From Porticoccaceae bacterium (GTDB lineage Bacteria > Pseudomonadota > Gammaproteobacteria > Pseudomonadales > Porticoccaceae): a DNA stretch of 8,530 nucleotides. The position numbers and the translations under genes were made by a program. Shown piece after piece: positions 1 through 6,735 of the stretch (the first letter of the stretch is position 1; every line of letters begins with the position of its first letter). A model generated the notes under the pieces. It saw nothing but the letters and a program-made list of their open reading frames with translations. It was not told where the DNA came from and searched no databases. Location of the stretch: positions 1-8,530 of the forward strand of contig JAFMBU010000066.1 in the NCBI GenBank assembly GCA_017858295.1, read 5' to 3'.

Positions 1-527
1 TTAGGTCGCTGTTGCTCACCAGAAGCCACCCAGTGAACTGCTGCGGAATAGCCGATCAAACGCGGCAGACGCACAGTGCCGCCCCAGCCGGGAAGAATAC
101 CTAGGCCAGTCTCAGGCAAACCTATGGCTGCTTTTGCAGAGATAACACGAGAGTCACAAGCCAGACAGATTTCAAAACCACCACCCAGTGCAAAACCATT
201 GATTGCAGCAACCGAGGGATAAGGCAGATCTTCGATCTCAGAGAACAGCGCATTTGCCGTCTGTGCCCCTGCAATAAACACATCTTTGGTCGCAGTAAAC
301 ATGTCCTTAAATTCAGTGATATCGGCACCCACCACAAATACCGATTTGGCACTGCTAAGCAATAGACCTCTAATACCCGGCTGAGCTTTAAGAGTATCCA
401 CTGCCTGGCGCAAATCAGCTAATGTCTGCTGATTAAACTTATTCACCGACTCCCCTTGGTTGTCGAACTGAATTTCTGCAAAACCATTGTCGATAAGAGT
501 GAGACTGACAGTCTGTCCTTTGTACAT
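1..527 (-). CDS. fadB: Fatty acid oxidation complex subunit alpha, N-terminal part (cut by window edge)
   Basis: Reading leftward from an ATG at 527-525, the frame stays open for 175 codons to the window edge, so only the N-terminal enoyl-CoA hydratase/isomerase domain is visible. In the known family this domain is followed by a 3-hydroxyacyl-CoA dehydrogenase domain (about 715 residues in total), and the protein pairs with the thiolase FadA in aerobic beta-oxidation. Visible motifs are an SVNKFN segment near residue 27, the oxyanion-hole stretch FVVGADITEF (64-73), ALGGGFE with Glu119, and GLPE with Glu139. Both glutamates sit at the same numbers as the catalytic pair of E. coli FadB. An AAGGAA Shine-Dalgarno lies 10 nt before the ATG, supporting this start. 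The rest of the gene, and probably fadA, would lie to the left of the window. The gene is divergent from the decarboxylase at 642. Identity is confident; the dehydrogenase half is inferred. Confidence 0.95.
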   Translation of the reverse strand, partial: MYKGQTVSLTLIDNGFAEIQFDNQGESVNKFNQQTLADLRQAVDTLKAQPGIRGLLLSSAKSVFVVGADITEFKDMFTATKDVFIAGAQTANALFSEIEDLPYPSVAAINGFALGGGFEICLACDSRVISAKAAIGLPETGLGILPGWGGTVRLPRLIGYSAAVHWVASGEQQRP

Positions 528-564
528 AGCGAACGATTTCCTTAATTGATTAGATTCTGCTGAT

Positions 565-592
565 ATTCTAGCTTTGTTAGCGCGCCAGTCTA
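565..592 (-). promoter_or_regulatory. Candidate sigma-70 promoter for fadB
   Basis: On the minus strand a TAGACT hexamer (592-587, 4/6 match to TTGACA) is followed after 16 nt by TAGAAT (570-565, 5/6 match to TATAAT). This would place the transcription start about 30 nt before the fadB ATG, leaving room for the AAGGAA ribosome-binding site. I see no clear FadR- or PsrA-type operator in the 114-nt divergent gap. This is a motif match only. Confidence 0.4.
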
Positions 593-641
593 TGATTTAC
601 TGCGACCATACGTATCCAACACAAAGCCCAAGAGAGATCAG

Positions 642-2036
642 ATGACATTGCGTGACAGTATGCATCGACAGCAGCAGAGTAAAGCCCTACTTGAGCAAGC
701 TAAAGGCTATGCCTATGAATACGCCGATGGCGCCGCCGAACGCAATGTCTTTCCCTCGAAACAGGCTCTCGCTGATCTCGAACAGTTTGTCGAAGACCTG
801 CCCGCCTCTTCAGGCGATGCCCCAGCGATTCTGCAACAGCTTCATCAATACGGTTCACCTGCCACTACAGCACAGACTGGTGGGCGCTATTTCGGTTTTG
901 TGAATGGCGGTGTTTTGCCAGTCACCTTGGCAACCAAATGGCTTAGTGATTTCTGGGATCAAAATACAGCGCTCTATGTGATGTCACCGATTGCCTCCAA
1001 GCTCGAAGAGATATGTGAGCGCTGGTTAAAACAATTATTCGGCCTCCCTGACGGCACTGTTGCTGGGTTTGTCAGCGGAACCTCTTCAGCAATCTTATGT
1101 GGGCTGGCAGCAGCGCGTTATCGGTTATTACAGAATCAGGGTTGGGACTTTAATCAGCAAGGCCATAATGGCGCGCCACCACTGCGTATTATTGCTGGCC
1201 GTCATATCCATGGCGCTGTGACAAAGGCCGTCGCCCTGCTGGGCTTTGGTCTCGACAATATTGAATGGGTCGAGGGCGATGATCAGGGGCGCATCCGTCC
1301 AGAACAACTGCCGCAATTGGATGGCAGCTGCATAGTTTTATTGCAGGCGGGCAATGTTAATTCAGGTTCTTTTGATCCCTTTGACGCGATCTGTGACAGA
1401 GCTAACGAAGTCGGTGCATGGGTCCATATAGATGGTGCCTTTGGACTTTGGGCAGGCGCTACCAAGCGGCTTAAGCATTTGACTCAAGGCATGGAGAAAG
1501 CCCATTCATGGTCCGTGGATGGCCATAAGACCTTAAATACACCCTACGACAGTGGCATTTTGTTATGCCGTGATCGAGATGCCTTGATTATGGCGCTGCA
1601 AGCGTCCGGCGCCTATCTCAACTTCAGCGAAAACCGCGATGGTATGCTTTACACCCCAGAGATGTCTCGTCGTGCCAGGGCCGTTGAACTCTGGGCTGCA
1701 CTTAAATACTTGGGTACTGACGGGGTCGATGAACTGGTTTATGGCATGCATGAACGAGCCCTGCAGTTTGCCGAGGAACTCGGGGCGGCAGGTTTCAAGA
1801 TACTCAATGATGTGGTATTCAATCAGGTGGTCATCTCGCCAGCAGATAACGATGCTGAGACCGATAAGATAATGACTGCGATTCAAGATTCCGGTGAGTG
1901 CTGGGTTGGTGGTTCAGTGTGGCAGGGTAAAAAGGTTATTCGTATTAGCGTCTGCTCTTGGGTGACTAGCGCTGAGGATGTCAGCAGGTCGGTGCAGGCA
2001 TTTATTGCTGCTCGAGATGCTATCGCTGAAATATAA
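642..2036 (+). CDS. PLP-dependent group II amino acid decarboxylase (AADC-like), substrate unknown
   Basis: This 464-residue protein is a fold-type I PLP enzyme of the group II decarboxylase family (aromatic-L-amino-acid, glutamate and histidine decarboxylases; usual length 450-500), acting in the cytoplasm. Landmarks are the phosphate-binding SGTSSA (145-150), His190 in RHIHGAV (aligning by eye with the ring-stacking histidine of AADC), Asp264 in HIDGAFG (pairs with the pyridine nitrogen), and Lys296 in SVDGHKT (Schiff-base lysine). Residues 325-345 match the flexible catalytic loop of AADC; Tyr337 could be the proton-donating tyrosine, but the loop looks shorter. The ATG at 642 is preceded by purine-rich AGAGAG (631-636), a modest ribosome-binding site; an in-frame ATG at codon 7 is an alternative. 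No transporter, regulator or partner enzyme stands beside it, so the substrate cannot be inferred from context. Decarboxylation is the likeliest chemistry, but an aldehyde synthase or other lyase activity is possible. Confidence 0.85.
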   Translation: MTLRDSMHRQQQSKALLEQAKGYAYEYADGAAERNVFPSKQALADLEQFVEDLPASSGDAPAILQQLHQYGSPATTAQTGGRYFGFVNGGVLPVTLATKWLSDFWDQNTALYVMSPIASKLEEICERWLKQLFGLPDGTVAGFVSGTSSAILCGLAAARYRLLQNQGWDFNQQGHNGAPPLRIIAGRHIHGAVTKAVALLGFGLDNIEWVEGDDQGRIRPEQLPQLDGSCIVLLQAGNVNSGSFDPFDAICDRANEVGAWVHIDGAFGLWAGATKRLKHLTQGMEKAHSWSVDGHKTLNTPYDSGILLCRDRDALIMALQASGAYLNFSENRDGMLYTPEMSRRARAVELWAALKYLGTDGVDELVYGMHERALQFAEELGAAGFKILNDVVFNQVVISPADNDAETDKIMTAIQDSGECWVGGSVWQGKKVIRISVCSWVTSAEDVSRSVQAFIAARDAIAEI

Positions 2037-2676
2037 TGACATCCGCGCCAATAAACTGCGGCGCACTGCCCCACTGCTGACCCAGATAGGCAAAGGTCGC
2101 TACTGAAAAGAAGCTGATATGAGTGGGGTCAGACTTGTAGTGCCAGTTGGCGAATTTCTCTGGGCTGGCAACCAGCTTGGTCATAATCGCCAACTGCCCG
2201 CCGGGCTTCAACATCCCCCAGAGTCGGTCTAATTCAAATAGCGGCTTAGCCAGATGCTCAACGACTTCAGTCGCCGTAATAAAATCATATTGTGACTCAA
2301 GCAGCTCAGGGCGATTGGCGTAATAGAGGTCATAGAGTGCCACAGTATGCCCCTGCTCTTCTAACATCAACGACAAGCAGGGTCCTGGACCAGAGCCGAA
2401 ATCCAATCCCTGACTGCCGGGCTGCAGTGTCGCCAAGAGGGGCTCGGCAAGTCGATTGAGAAAGCTACGATAACCTACATCCTGAGGGTCGTTTTCATGG
2501 AGATCATACTCCGCCTTCTCCTGATCATTTGATAAATGAAAACCCTCGGGCACAAACACCAACTGACAAACAGAACATTGCAGATAGGCGCGACGTTGAT
2601 CTCGATGATACTCGACCACTTCCTCGGCAGTGCAAAGTGGGCAGTTCTCAGACGCTTGAATCATGTCGTGATGCAT
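2020..2676 (-). CDS. Class I SAM-dependent methyltransferase with N-terminal zinc-ribbon-like CxxC pair
   Basis: From the ATG at 2676 this is 218 residues. The N-terminus carries two CxxC knuckles (C12/C15 and C34/C37), a plausible zinc site. A Rossmann methyltransferase domain follows, with motif I LDFGSGPGP (91-99) for AdoMet binding, an acidic residue after the second strand (LYD, Asp116), and TEVVEHL (136-142), a typical post-motif signature of Methyltransf_11/23-type enzymes. A C-terminal DPTHISFF segment matches the same group. The substrate is unknown. The start is uncertain: the frame extends upstream to a TTG at 2733 (237 residues), with the extra 19 residues spanning a T-rich run and looking non-conserved. 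ATGs at 2676 and 2664 give lengths closer to what I recall for relatives, in which CPLC comes near the N-terminus. None of the three has a good Shine-Dalgarno. The 3' end overlaps the convergent decarboxylase by 17 bp. Confidence 0.8.
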   Translation of the reverse strand: MHHDMIQASENCPLCTAEEVVEYHRDQRRAYLQCSVCQLVFVPEGFHLSNDQEKAEYDLHENDPQDVGYRSFLNRLAEPLLATLQPGSQGLDFGSGPGPCLSLMLEEQGHTVALYDLYYANRPELLESQYDFITATEVVEHLAKPLFELDRLWGMLKPGGQLAIMTKLVASPEKFANWHYKSDPTHISFFSVATFAYLGQQWGSAPQFIGADVIIFQR

Positions 2677-2820
2677 AGGGGTCAAGTCACAATCAGTTGA
2701 AAAAAACAAGTCTACCCAGAGCGGATCGCTCAAGGCATAATCTCGCGCCTAATACAGACCATTGCCAACCGGCTATTGTCTGACCAACATTGAATCTACC
2801 AATCATTGTAAAAGGCCCTC

Positions 2821-5193
2821 ATGCAATCTATTGCCAGTCGTATCGCTAATGAACTCAAAGTCGGTGAAAATCAGGTTACTGCCGCCATACAACTGCTCGA
2901 CGAAGGCGCGACCGTACCTTTTATATCGCGCTATCGCAAGGAGGTCACCGGCGGCCTCGACGATACCCAGATGCGTAATCTTGAGGAGCGCCTCAACTAT
3001 ATAAGGGAGCTTGAAGATCGGCGCAAATCGATTCTCGCGAGTATCGAGGAACAGGGCAAGCTGACACCCGAACTGAAACAGGCAATCAATCTGGCTGAGA
3101 CTAAAACTCGCCTCGAAGATTTATACCTACCTTACAAAGTAAAACGCCGCACCAAGGGTCAAATTGCCATTGAAGCAGGCCTTGAGCCTCTTGCGGATAG
3201 TCTTTATGGCGACCCAACCCAGGATCCCGAGCACGTTGCCGCCACATTTGTGAATATAGAACTTGGTATTGCAGACACTAAAGCGGCCCTGGATGGGGCT
3301 AAATTTATTCTTATGGAACGCTTTAGCGAAGATGCCGAGCTGGTTGGTCGACTGCGCCAGTTTATGTTCGATGAGGCCAACATCACCGCCACTCTGGTGA
3401 GTGGCAGTGATAAAGAGCCGGGCAAAGAACAGGCCGCTGCCAAATTCAAAGATTACTTTGAGCACAGCGAACCTTTAAATACCACACCCTCACACCGTGC
3501 CCTGGCCATGTTCCGCGCTCGCCGGGAGGGGTTTATCAGTATTAAAGTGGATATTGTAAGCGCAGAAGATCAAGGCCATCCCTGTGAAAGCATGATCGCG
3601 CGCCAGGTCAATATTGAAAATCTGGGCCGCCCGGCGGATGACTGGCTCGGCGAAGTGGTTCGCTGGACCTGGCGCATCAAGCTGCACACCCATTTGGAAA
3701 CTGATCTGCTGGGAAGCCTTCGTGAACGAGCGGATCTCGATGCGATCAATGTTTTCTCGATCAACTTAAAAGATCTAATACTGGCCGCGCCTGCCGGACA
3801 AAAAGCCACCATAGGCCTGGATCCGGGGCTACGCACTGGCGTTAAAGTTGCAGTGGTAGACAGCACTGGCAAACTGCTGGATCACACTGCCATATTCCCC
3901 ACAGCGCCCCAGCGCAAGACCCACGAAGCCGAAGCCATACTGACCCATTTCTGCGAAAAATATAATGTTGAGCTGATTGCCATCGGCAATGGCACCGGTA
4001 GTCGCGAGACCGAAAGTTTTGTTCTGGATATGCTGAAAAATAACAAAGCCTTAAAAGCTCAGGCTGTGATGGTCAATGAAGCCGGTGCGTCGATTTATTC
4101 GGCCTCTGAATTTGCCGCTAAAGAATTTCCCGACCTAGATGTCACCATTAGAGGTGCAGTCTCTATCGCTCGTCGCCTGCAGGATCCATTGGCTGAGCTG
4201 GTTAAAATTGACCCCAAATCCATAGGTGTGGGCCAATATCAACATGATGTCAGTCAGGTAAAGCTGGCTCGCAGCCTCGATTCAGTTATTGAAGACTGTG
4301 TAAATGCCGTGGGTGTTGAGGTAAATACCGCCTCCTCTGCCCTGCTGCGCCGAGTCTCTGGTCTGAGCCAGACTATCGCCGATAATATAGTCGACTACCG
4401 GGATCAGCAGGGAGCCTTTAAGAGCCGTGAACAGCTCAAATTAGTCAGCCGTTTTGGCGAGCGCACCTTTGAGCAGGCAGCCGGATTTTTGCGCATTGCC
4501 AATGGCGACAATCCCTTAGATGCTTCAGCGGTTCACCCAGAGACCTACTCCTTAGTGGAGCGCATTGCTGAAGCCAATAAGACCACTCAGCAAGCGCTTT
4601 TGGGCAATAGCACGCTGCTGCGTAAACTGGATCCAGCAAATTATGTGGATACTCAGTTTGGATTGCCCACTATTACCGACATACTCAGCGAACTGGATAA
4701 GCCAGGGCGCGATCCCCGCCCCGAATTTAAAACGGCCACCTTTAAAGAAGGCATAGAAACGATCAAGGATCTGGCGCCCGCCATGCTCCTTGAGGGTGTG
4801 GTGACCAATGTCACCAATTTTGGTGCTTTTGTGGATATTGGCGTGCATCAGGATGGATTGGTACATATTTCAGCTATCGCCAATCGCTTTGTTAAAGACC
4901 CACACGAGGTGGTCAAGACCGGCGATATAGTCAAAGTCAAAGTGATGGAAGTGGATATTGCCAGAAAGCGTATCGCCTTAAGCATGCGTACTGATGATGA
5001 AGTGACCCCGGAGGATTCTGCTAAAAAGTCGAATGGAAAGGGAAATAATGCTTCAAAGTCTAAGCCCCAAGCTGGCGCTAATCCCTCACAGAAACACGGC
5101 AAGTCACAGAGTCGTCCGACGGCCCGAGCACCAAAACCTCAGGCCAAAGGGAGCATGGCGGCACTCTTTGAAAAGGCTCTAAATAAGCCCTAG
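2821..5193 (+). CDS. tex: Tex, RNA-binding transcription accessory protein
   Basis: At 790 residues this is a full-length Tex (E. coli about 773), a nucleic-acid-binding protein related to eukaryotic Spt6. The family is implicated in transcription and toxin-gene expression, though its exact role is not settled. Order of parts: a helical Tex N-terminal region (about 1-320) with the hallmark LLDEGATVPFISRYRKE at 26-42; a YqgF/RNase H-like domain starting at GLDPGLRTG (332-340) and continuing through IGNGTGSRETE (388-398); a helix-hairpin-helix region (about 501-570); an S1 RNA-binding domain (about 657-723) containing NFGAFVDIGVHQDGLVHIS; and a basic low-complexity tail rich in K, S, Q and P (about 730-780) ending in a short helix-like SMAALFEKAL. 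AAAAGG lies 5 nt before the ATG, supporting the start. It stands alone, diverging from the methyltransferase across an 87-144 nt gap in which no promoter is convincing. Nothing is missing or broken. Confidence 0.97.
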   Translation: MQSIASRIANELKVGENQVTAAIQLLDEGATVPFISRYRKEVTGGLDDTQMRNLEERLNYIRELEDRRKSILASIEEQGKLTPELKQAINLAETKTRLEDLYLPYKVKRRTKGQIAIEAGLEPLADSLYGDPTQDPEHVAATFVNIELGIADTKAALDGAKFILMERFSEDAELVGRLRQFMFDEANITATLVSGSDKEPGKEQAAAKFKDYFEHSEPLNTTPSHRALAMFRARREGFISIKVDIVSAEDQGHPCESMIARQVNIENLGRPADDWLGEVVRWTWRIKLHTHLETDLLGSLRERADLDAINVFSINLKDLILAAPAGQKATIGLDPGLRTGVKVAVVDSTGKLLDHTAIFPTAPQRKTHEAEAILTHFCEKYNVELIAIGNGTGSRETESFVLDMLKNNKALKAQAVMVNEAGASIYSASEFAAKEFPDLDVTIRGAVSIARRLQDPLAELVKIDPKSIGVGQYQHDVSQVKLARSLDSVIEDCVNAVGVEVNTASSALLRRVSGLSQTIADNIVDYRDQQGAFKSREQLKLVSRFGERTFEQAAGFLRIANGDNPLDASAVHPETYSLVERIAEANKTTQQALLGNSTLLRKLDPANYVDTQFGLPTITDILSELDKPGRDPRPEFKTATFKEGIETIKDLAPAMLLEGVVTNVTNFGAFVDIGVHQDGLVHISAIANRFVKDPHEVVKTGDIVKVKVMEVDIARKRIALSMRTDDEVTPEDSAKKSNGKGNNASKSKPQAGANPSQKHGKSQSRPTARAPKPQAKGSMAALFEKALNKP

Positions 5194-5293
5194 GGATAAG
5201 GATAAAAGGCATCAACAAAGGTAAAAACTCTGCTCAATTTAGCTTCCCCAGGGCCTAATAAAACTAAGCCGCGAGGATTGCTAAAAAGTTATG

Positions 5294-5312
5294 AATTATT
5301 TGCCGGATAATT
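5294..5312. repeat. AT-rich inverted repeat just upstream of the tRNA promoter
   Basis: AATTAT (5294-5299) and ATAATT (5307-5312) form a perfect 6-bp inverted repeat around a 7-nt TTGCCGG spacer, ending 10 nt before the -35 hexamer of the tRNA promoter. It could be an UP-element-like or regulator-binding site. It is too AT-rich, and has too poor a T tract after it, to be a good terminator for tex. The function is a guess. Confidence 0.3.
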
Positions 5313-5322
5313 GTATTTCGCA

Positions 5323-5351
5323 TTGACGGTAACCGGTCCGATCAGTATTAT
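5323..5351 (+). promoter_or_regulatory. Strong sigma-70 promoter of the tRNA-Pro-Arg-His cluster
   Basis: TTGACG (5323-5328, 5/6 to consensus) and TATTAT (5346-5351, 5/6) are separated by exactly 17 nt. The -10 is followed by a GC-rich discriminator, GCGCCCT, typical of stable-RNA promoters under stringent (ppGpp/DksA) control. Initiation would be about 5358, leaving a 5' leader of roughly 30 nt before tRNA-Pro. This is the best promoter match in the window. Stringent control is inferred from the discriminator alone. Confidence 0.8.
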
Positions 5352-5386
5352 GCGCCCTCTCGTAAGAGACCGCATGGTAAGACATT

Positions 5387-5463
5387 CGGGAATTAGCGCA
5401 GCCTGGTAGCGCGCCTGCTTTGGGAGCAGGATGTCGGGGGTTCGAATCCCTCATTCCCGACCA
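5387..5463 (+). tRNA. tRNA-Pro, anticodon TGG
   Basis: A 77-nt cloverleaf: acceptor CGGGAAT (5387-5393) pairs with ATTCCCG (5453-5459), followed by discriminator A and encoded CCA (5461-5463). The anticodon stem CCTGC/GCAGG encloses the loop TTTGGGA with TGG at 5421-5423. The T arm has the normal TTCGAAT loop. It is the first gene after the promoter at 5323-5351 and is 19 nt from the next tRNA, so the three tRNAs are very probably one transcript. Confidence 0.97.
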
Positions 5464-5482
5464 CTTTCCGGCTTTGTAAAAT

Positions 5483-5559
<77 letters not shown>

Positions 5560-5610
5560 TCTTTATCAGATGGGCCCACATGTAGGACTGGTCAAGCAGT
5601 AATACTCAAT

Positions 5611-5687
5611 GGTGGACGTAGCTCAGTTGGTAGAGCCCCGGATTGTGATTCCGGTGGTCGCGGGTTCAATCCCCGTCGTCCACCCCA
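5611..5687 (+). tRNA. tRNA-His, anticodon GTG
   Basis: Acceptor GTGGACG (5612-5618) pairs with CGTCCAC (5677-5683). The extra 5' G (G-1, 5611) that marks histidine tRNAs pairs with discriminator C at 5684, and CCA is encoded at 5685-5687. The anticodon stem CCGGA/TCCGG encloses TTGTGAT with GTG at 5645-5647. The T stem has one G-T wobble and the loop is TTCAATC. It is last in the cluster; no clear intrinsic terminator follows, so read-through toward folD is possible. Confidence 0.97.
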
Positions 5688-5759
5688 TTTTGTCAGGCGC
5701 TTACCAAACCCTCTTTTTGCATCTCTTCTATAAAATTTTCTTATGCTCGATAAAAAAGG

Positions 5760-5788
5760 TTGCTTTAGCCACTAACCATGCCTATTTT
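5760..5788 (+). promoter_or_regulatory. Weak candidate promoter for folD
   Basis: The 160-nt gap between tRNA-His and folD is AT-rich with several T tracts. The best-spaced pair is TTGCTT (5760-5765) and TATTTT (5783-5788), 17 nt apart, but each matches consensus only at 3-4 of 6 positions. TATAAA at 5729-5734 has no -35 partner. Transcription from the upstream tRNA promoter may also feed folD. Confidence 0.25.
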
Positions 5789-5847
5789 AACGCCTTTATT
5801 TTATTGCGCTATTTACTCTATTTTATTCTAATTAAACAGGTCGAAAA

Positions 5848-6702
5848 ATGTCTGCACTGATTCTTGACGGTAAATCTCTCGCGGCTAAAACCGAAGCCGA
5901 ATTATCTCAGCGTGTTGCTGCCCTTAAAGCAGCCAATAATGGTCAGGCCCCTATACTGGCCACTATTCTGGTGGGCGGCGATCCTGCATCAGCCACTTAT
6001 GTAAAGATGAAGCAGAATGCCTGTAAGCGTGTTGGTATGGAATCAATCGCTGTAGAGATGGCGGATGACACCAGCACCGAGCAGTTGCTGGCAAAAATTG
6101 AAGAGCTAAACAACAATCCTGACTGCCACGGTATCCTGTTGCAGCACCCAACACCCAAGCAAATTGATGAGCGCGCCTGTTTTGATGCCATTGCACTGGC
6201 CAAAGATGTGGACGGCGTGACCTGTCTCGGCTTTGGTCGTATGGCCATGAATGAGGAAGCCTACGGCTCCGCGACGCCGCAGGGCATTATGCGGATCCTC
6301 GAGGGCTACAATATTGAGATGTCAGGAAAGCACGCCGTTGTTGTGGGTCGCAGCCCTATTCTTGGCAAGCCAATGGCACTGATGCTGTTAAACGCCAATG
6401 CCACTGTGACTATCTGTCACTCGAAAACCGAAAACCTTCCAGATTTGATTAAGCAGGCTGATATCTTAGTCGGTGCAGTAGGTCGACCTGAGTTTATTAA
6501 AGCTGAGTGGATCAAAGATGGCGCAGTGGTGGTTGATGCGGGCTACCACCCTGGCGGCGTTGGCGATATTGAACTGGCGCCTCTGGTGGATCGCGTCGCC
6601 TCTTATACGCCGGTTCCCGGTGGCGTGGGCCCAATGACTATCAATACCTTGATCCTGCAATCAGTTGCTGCGGCGGAAAAAGCCCTAGCCAGCGGCCACT
6701 AA
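5848..6702 (+). CDS. folD: FolD, methylenetetrahydrofolate dehydrogenase / methenyltetrahydrofolate cyclohydrolase
   Basis: At 284 residues this is a normal-length bifunctional FolD. It interconverts 5,10-methylene-, 5,10-methenyl- and 10-formyl-tetrahydrofolate using NADP in the cytoplasm, supplying one-carbon units for purines and formyl-Met-tRNA. Family residues are intact: Y51 and K55 in YVKMK (cyclohydrolase lysine), Q99 in GILLQHP, D122 in KDVDG, the nucleotide-binding GRSPILGKP (167-175), and the closing PGGVGPMT (257-264). ACAGG 7 nt before the ATG supports the start. As far as I recall, a folD-tRNA neighbourhood also occurs in Pseudomonas. Oddly, the wording around the folate site (LLQHPTP where E. 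coli has LVQLPLP) and the VVVGRSPILGKP stretch look more like FolD of Actinobacteria or Firmicutes than of enterics or pseudomonads, which may mean replacement by transfer. Function is confident; the ancestry point is from memory. Confidence 0.95.
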   Translation: MSALILDGKSLAAKTEAELSQRVAALKAANNGQAPILATILVGGDPASATYVKMKQNACKRVGMESIAVEMADDTSTEQLLAKIEELNNNPDCHGILLQHPTPKQIDERACFDAIALAKDVDGVTCLGFGRMAMNEEAYGSATPQGIMRILEGYNIEMSGKHAVVVGRSPILGKPMALMLLNANATVTICHSKTENLPDLIKQADILVGAVGRPEFIKAEWIKDGAVVVDAGYHPGGVGDIELAPLVDRVASYTPVPGGVGPMTINTLILQSVAAAEKALASGH

Positions 6703-6735
6703 CTAAGCTGCAGCGGCTAATTTAGCAGGCATTGC

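Noticed and set aside
122..352. Minus-strand 76-codon frame inside the fadB region
   Set aside because: It is out of frame with the clearly coding FadB reading, which explains this stretch.
574..596. TTGTTA and TATGAT as a plus-strand promoter for the decarboxylase
   Set aside because: The spacer is only 11 nt, and no hexamer resembling a -35 sits at 16-18 nt from TATGAT.
1563..1886. Antisense 107-codon frame inside the decarboxylase gene
   Set aside because: It lies wholly within the conserved PLP-enzyme coding region and shows no motif or initiation signal.
3127..3872. Several antisense frames of 67-112 codons within tex
   Set aside because: Tex coding is continuous and strongly conserved; these have no ribosome-binding sites or recognisable motifs and fit the codon shadow of a long gene.
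5194..5293. Possible intrinsic terminator after tex
   Set aside because: No GC-rich stem followed by a T run was found; CCCTAGGG at the stop codon is a short palindrome without a T tract.
5609..5860. Plus-strand open frame starting in tRNA-His (VAQLVEP...AGSIPVVHP)
   Set aside because: The N-terminus is the well-known artefactual translation of a tRNA, and the rest is AT-rich intergenic DNA running into the folD start.
6703..6735. Possible bidirectional terminator between folD and the crotonase-fold gene
   Set aside because: AGGC-ATT-GCCT gives only a 4-bp stem with a 3-nt loop and no flanking T tract, too weak to call.
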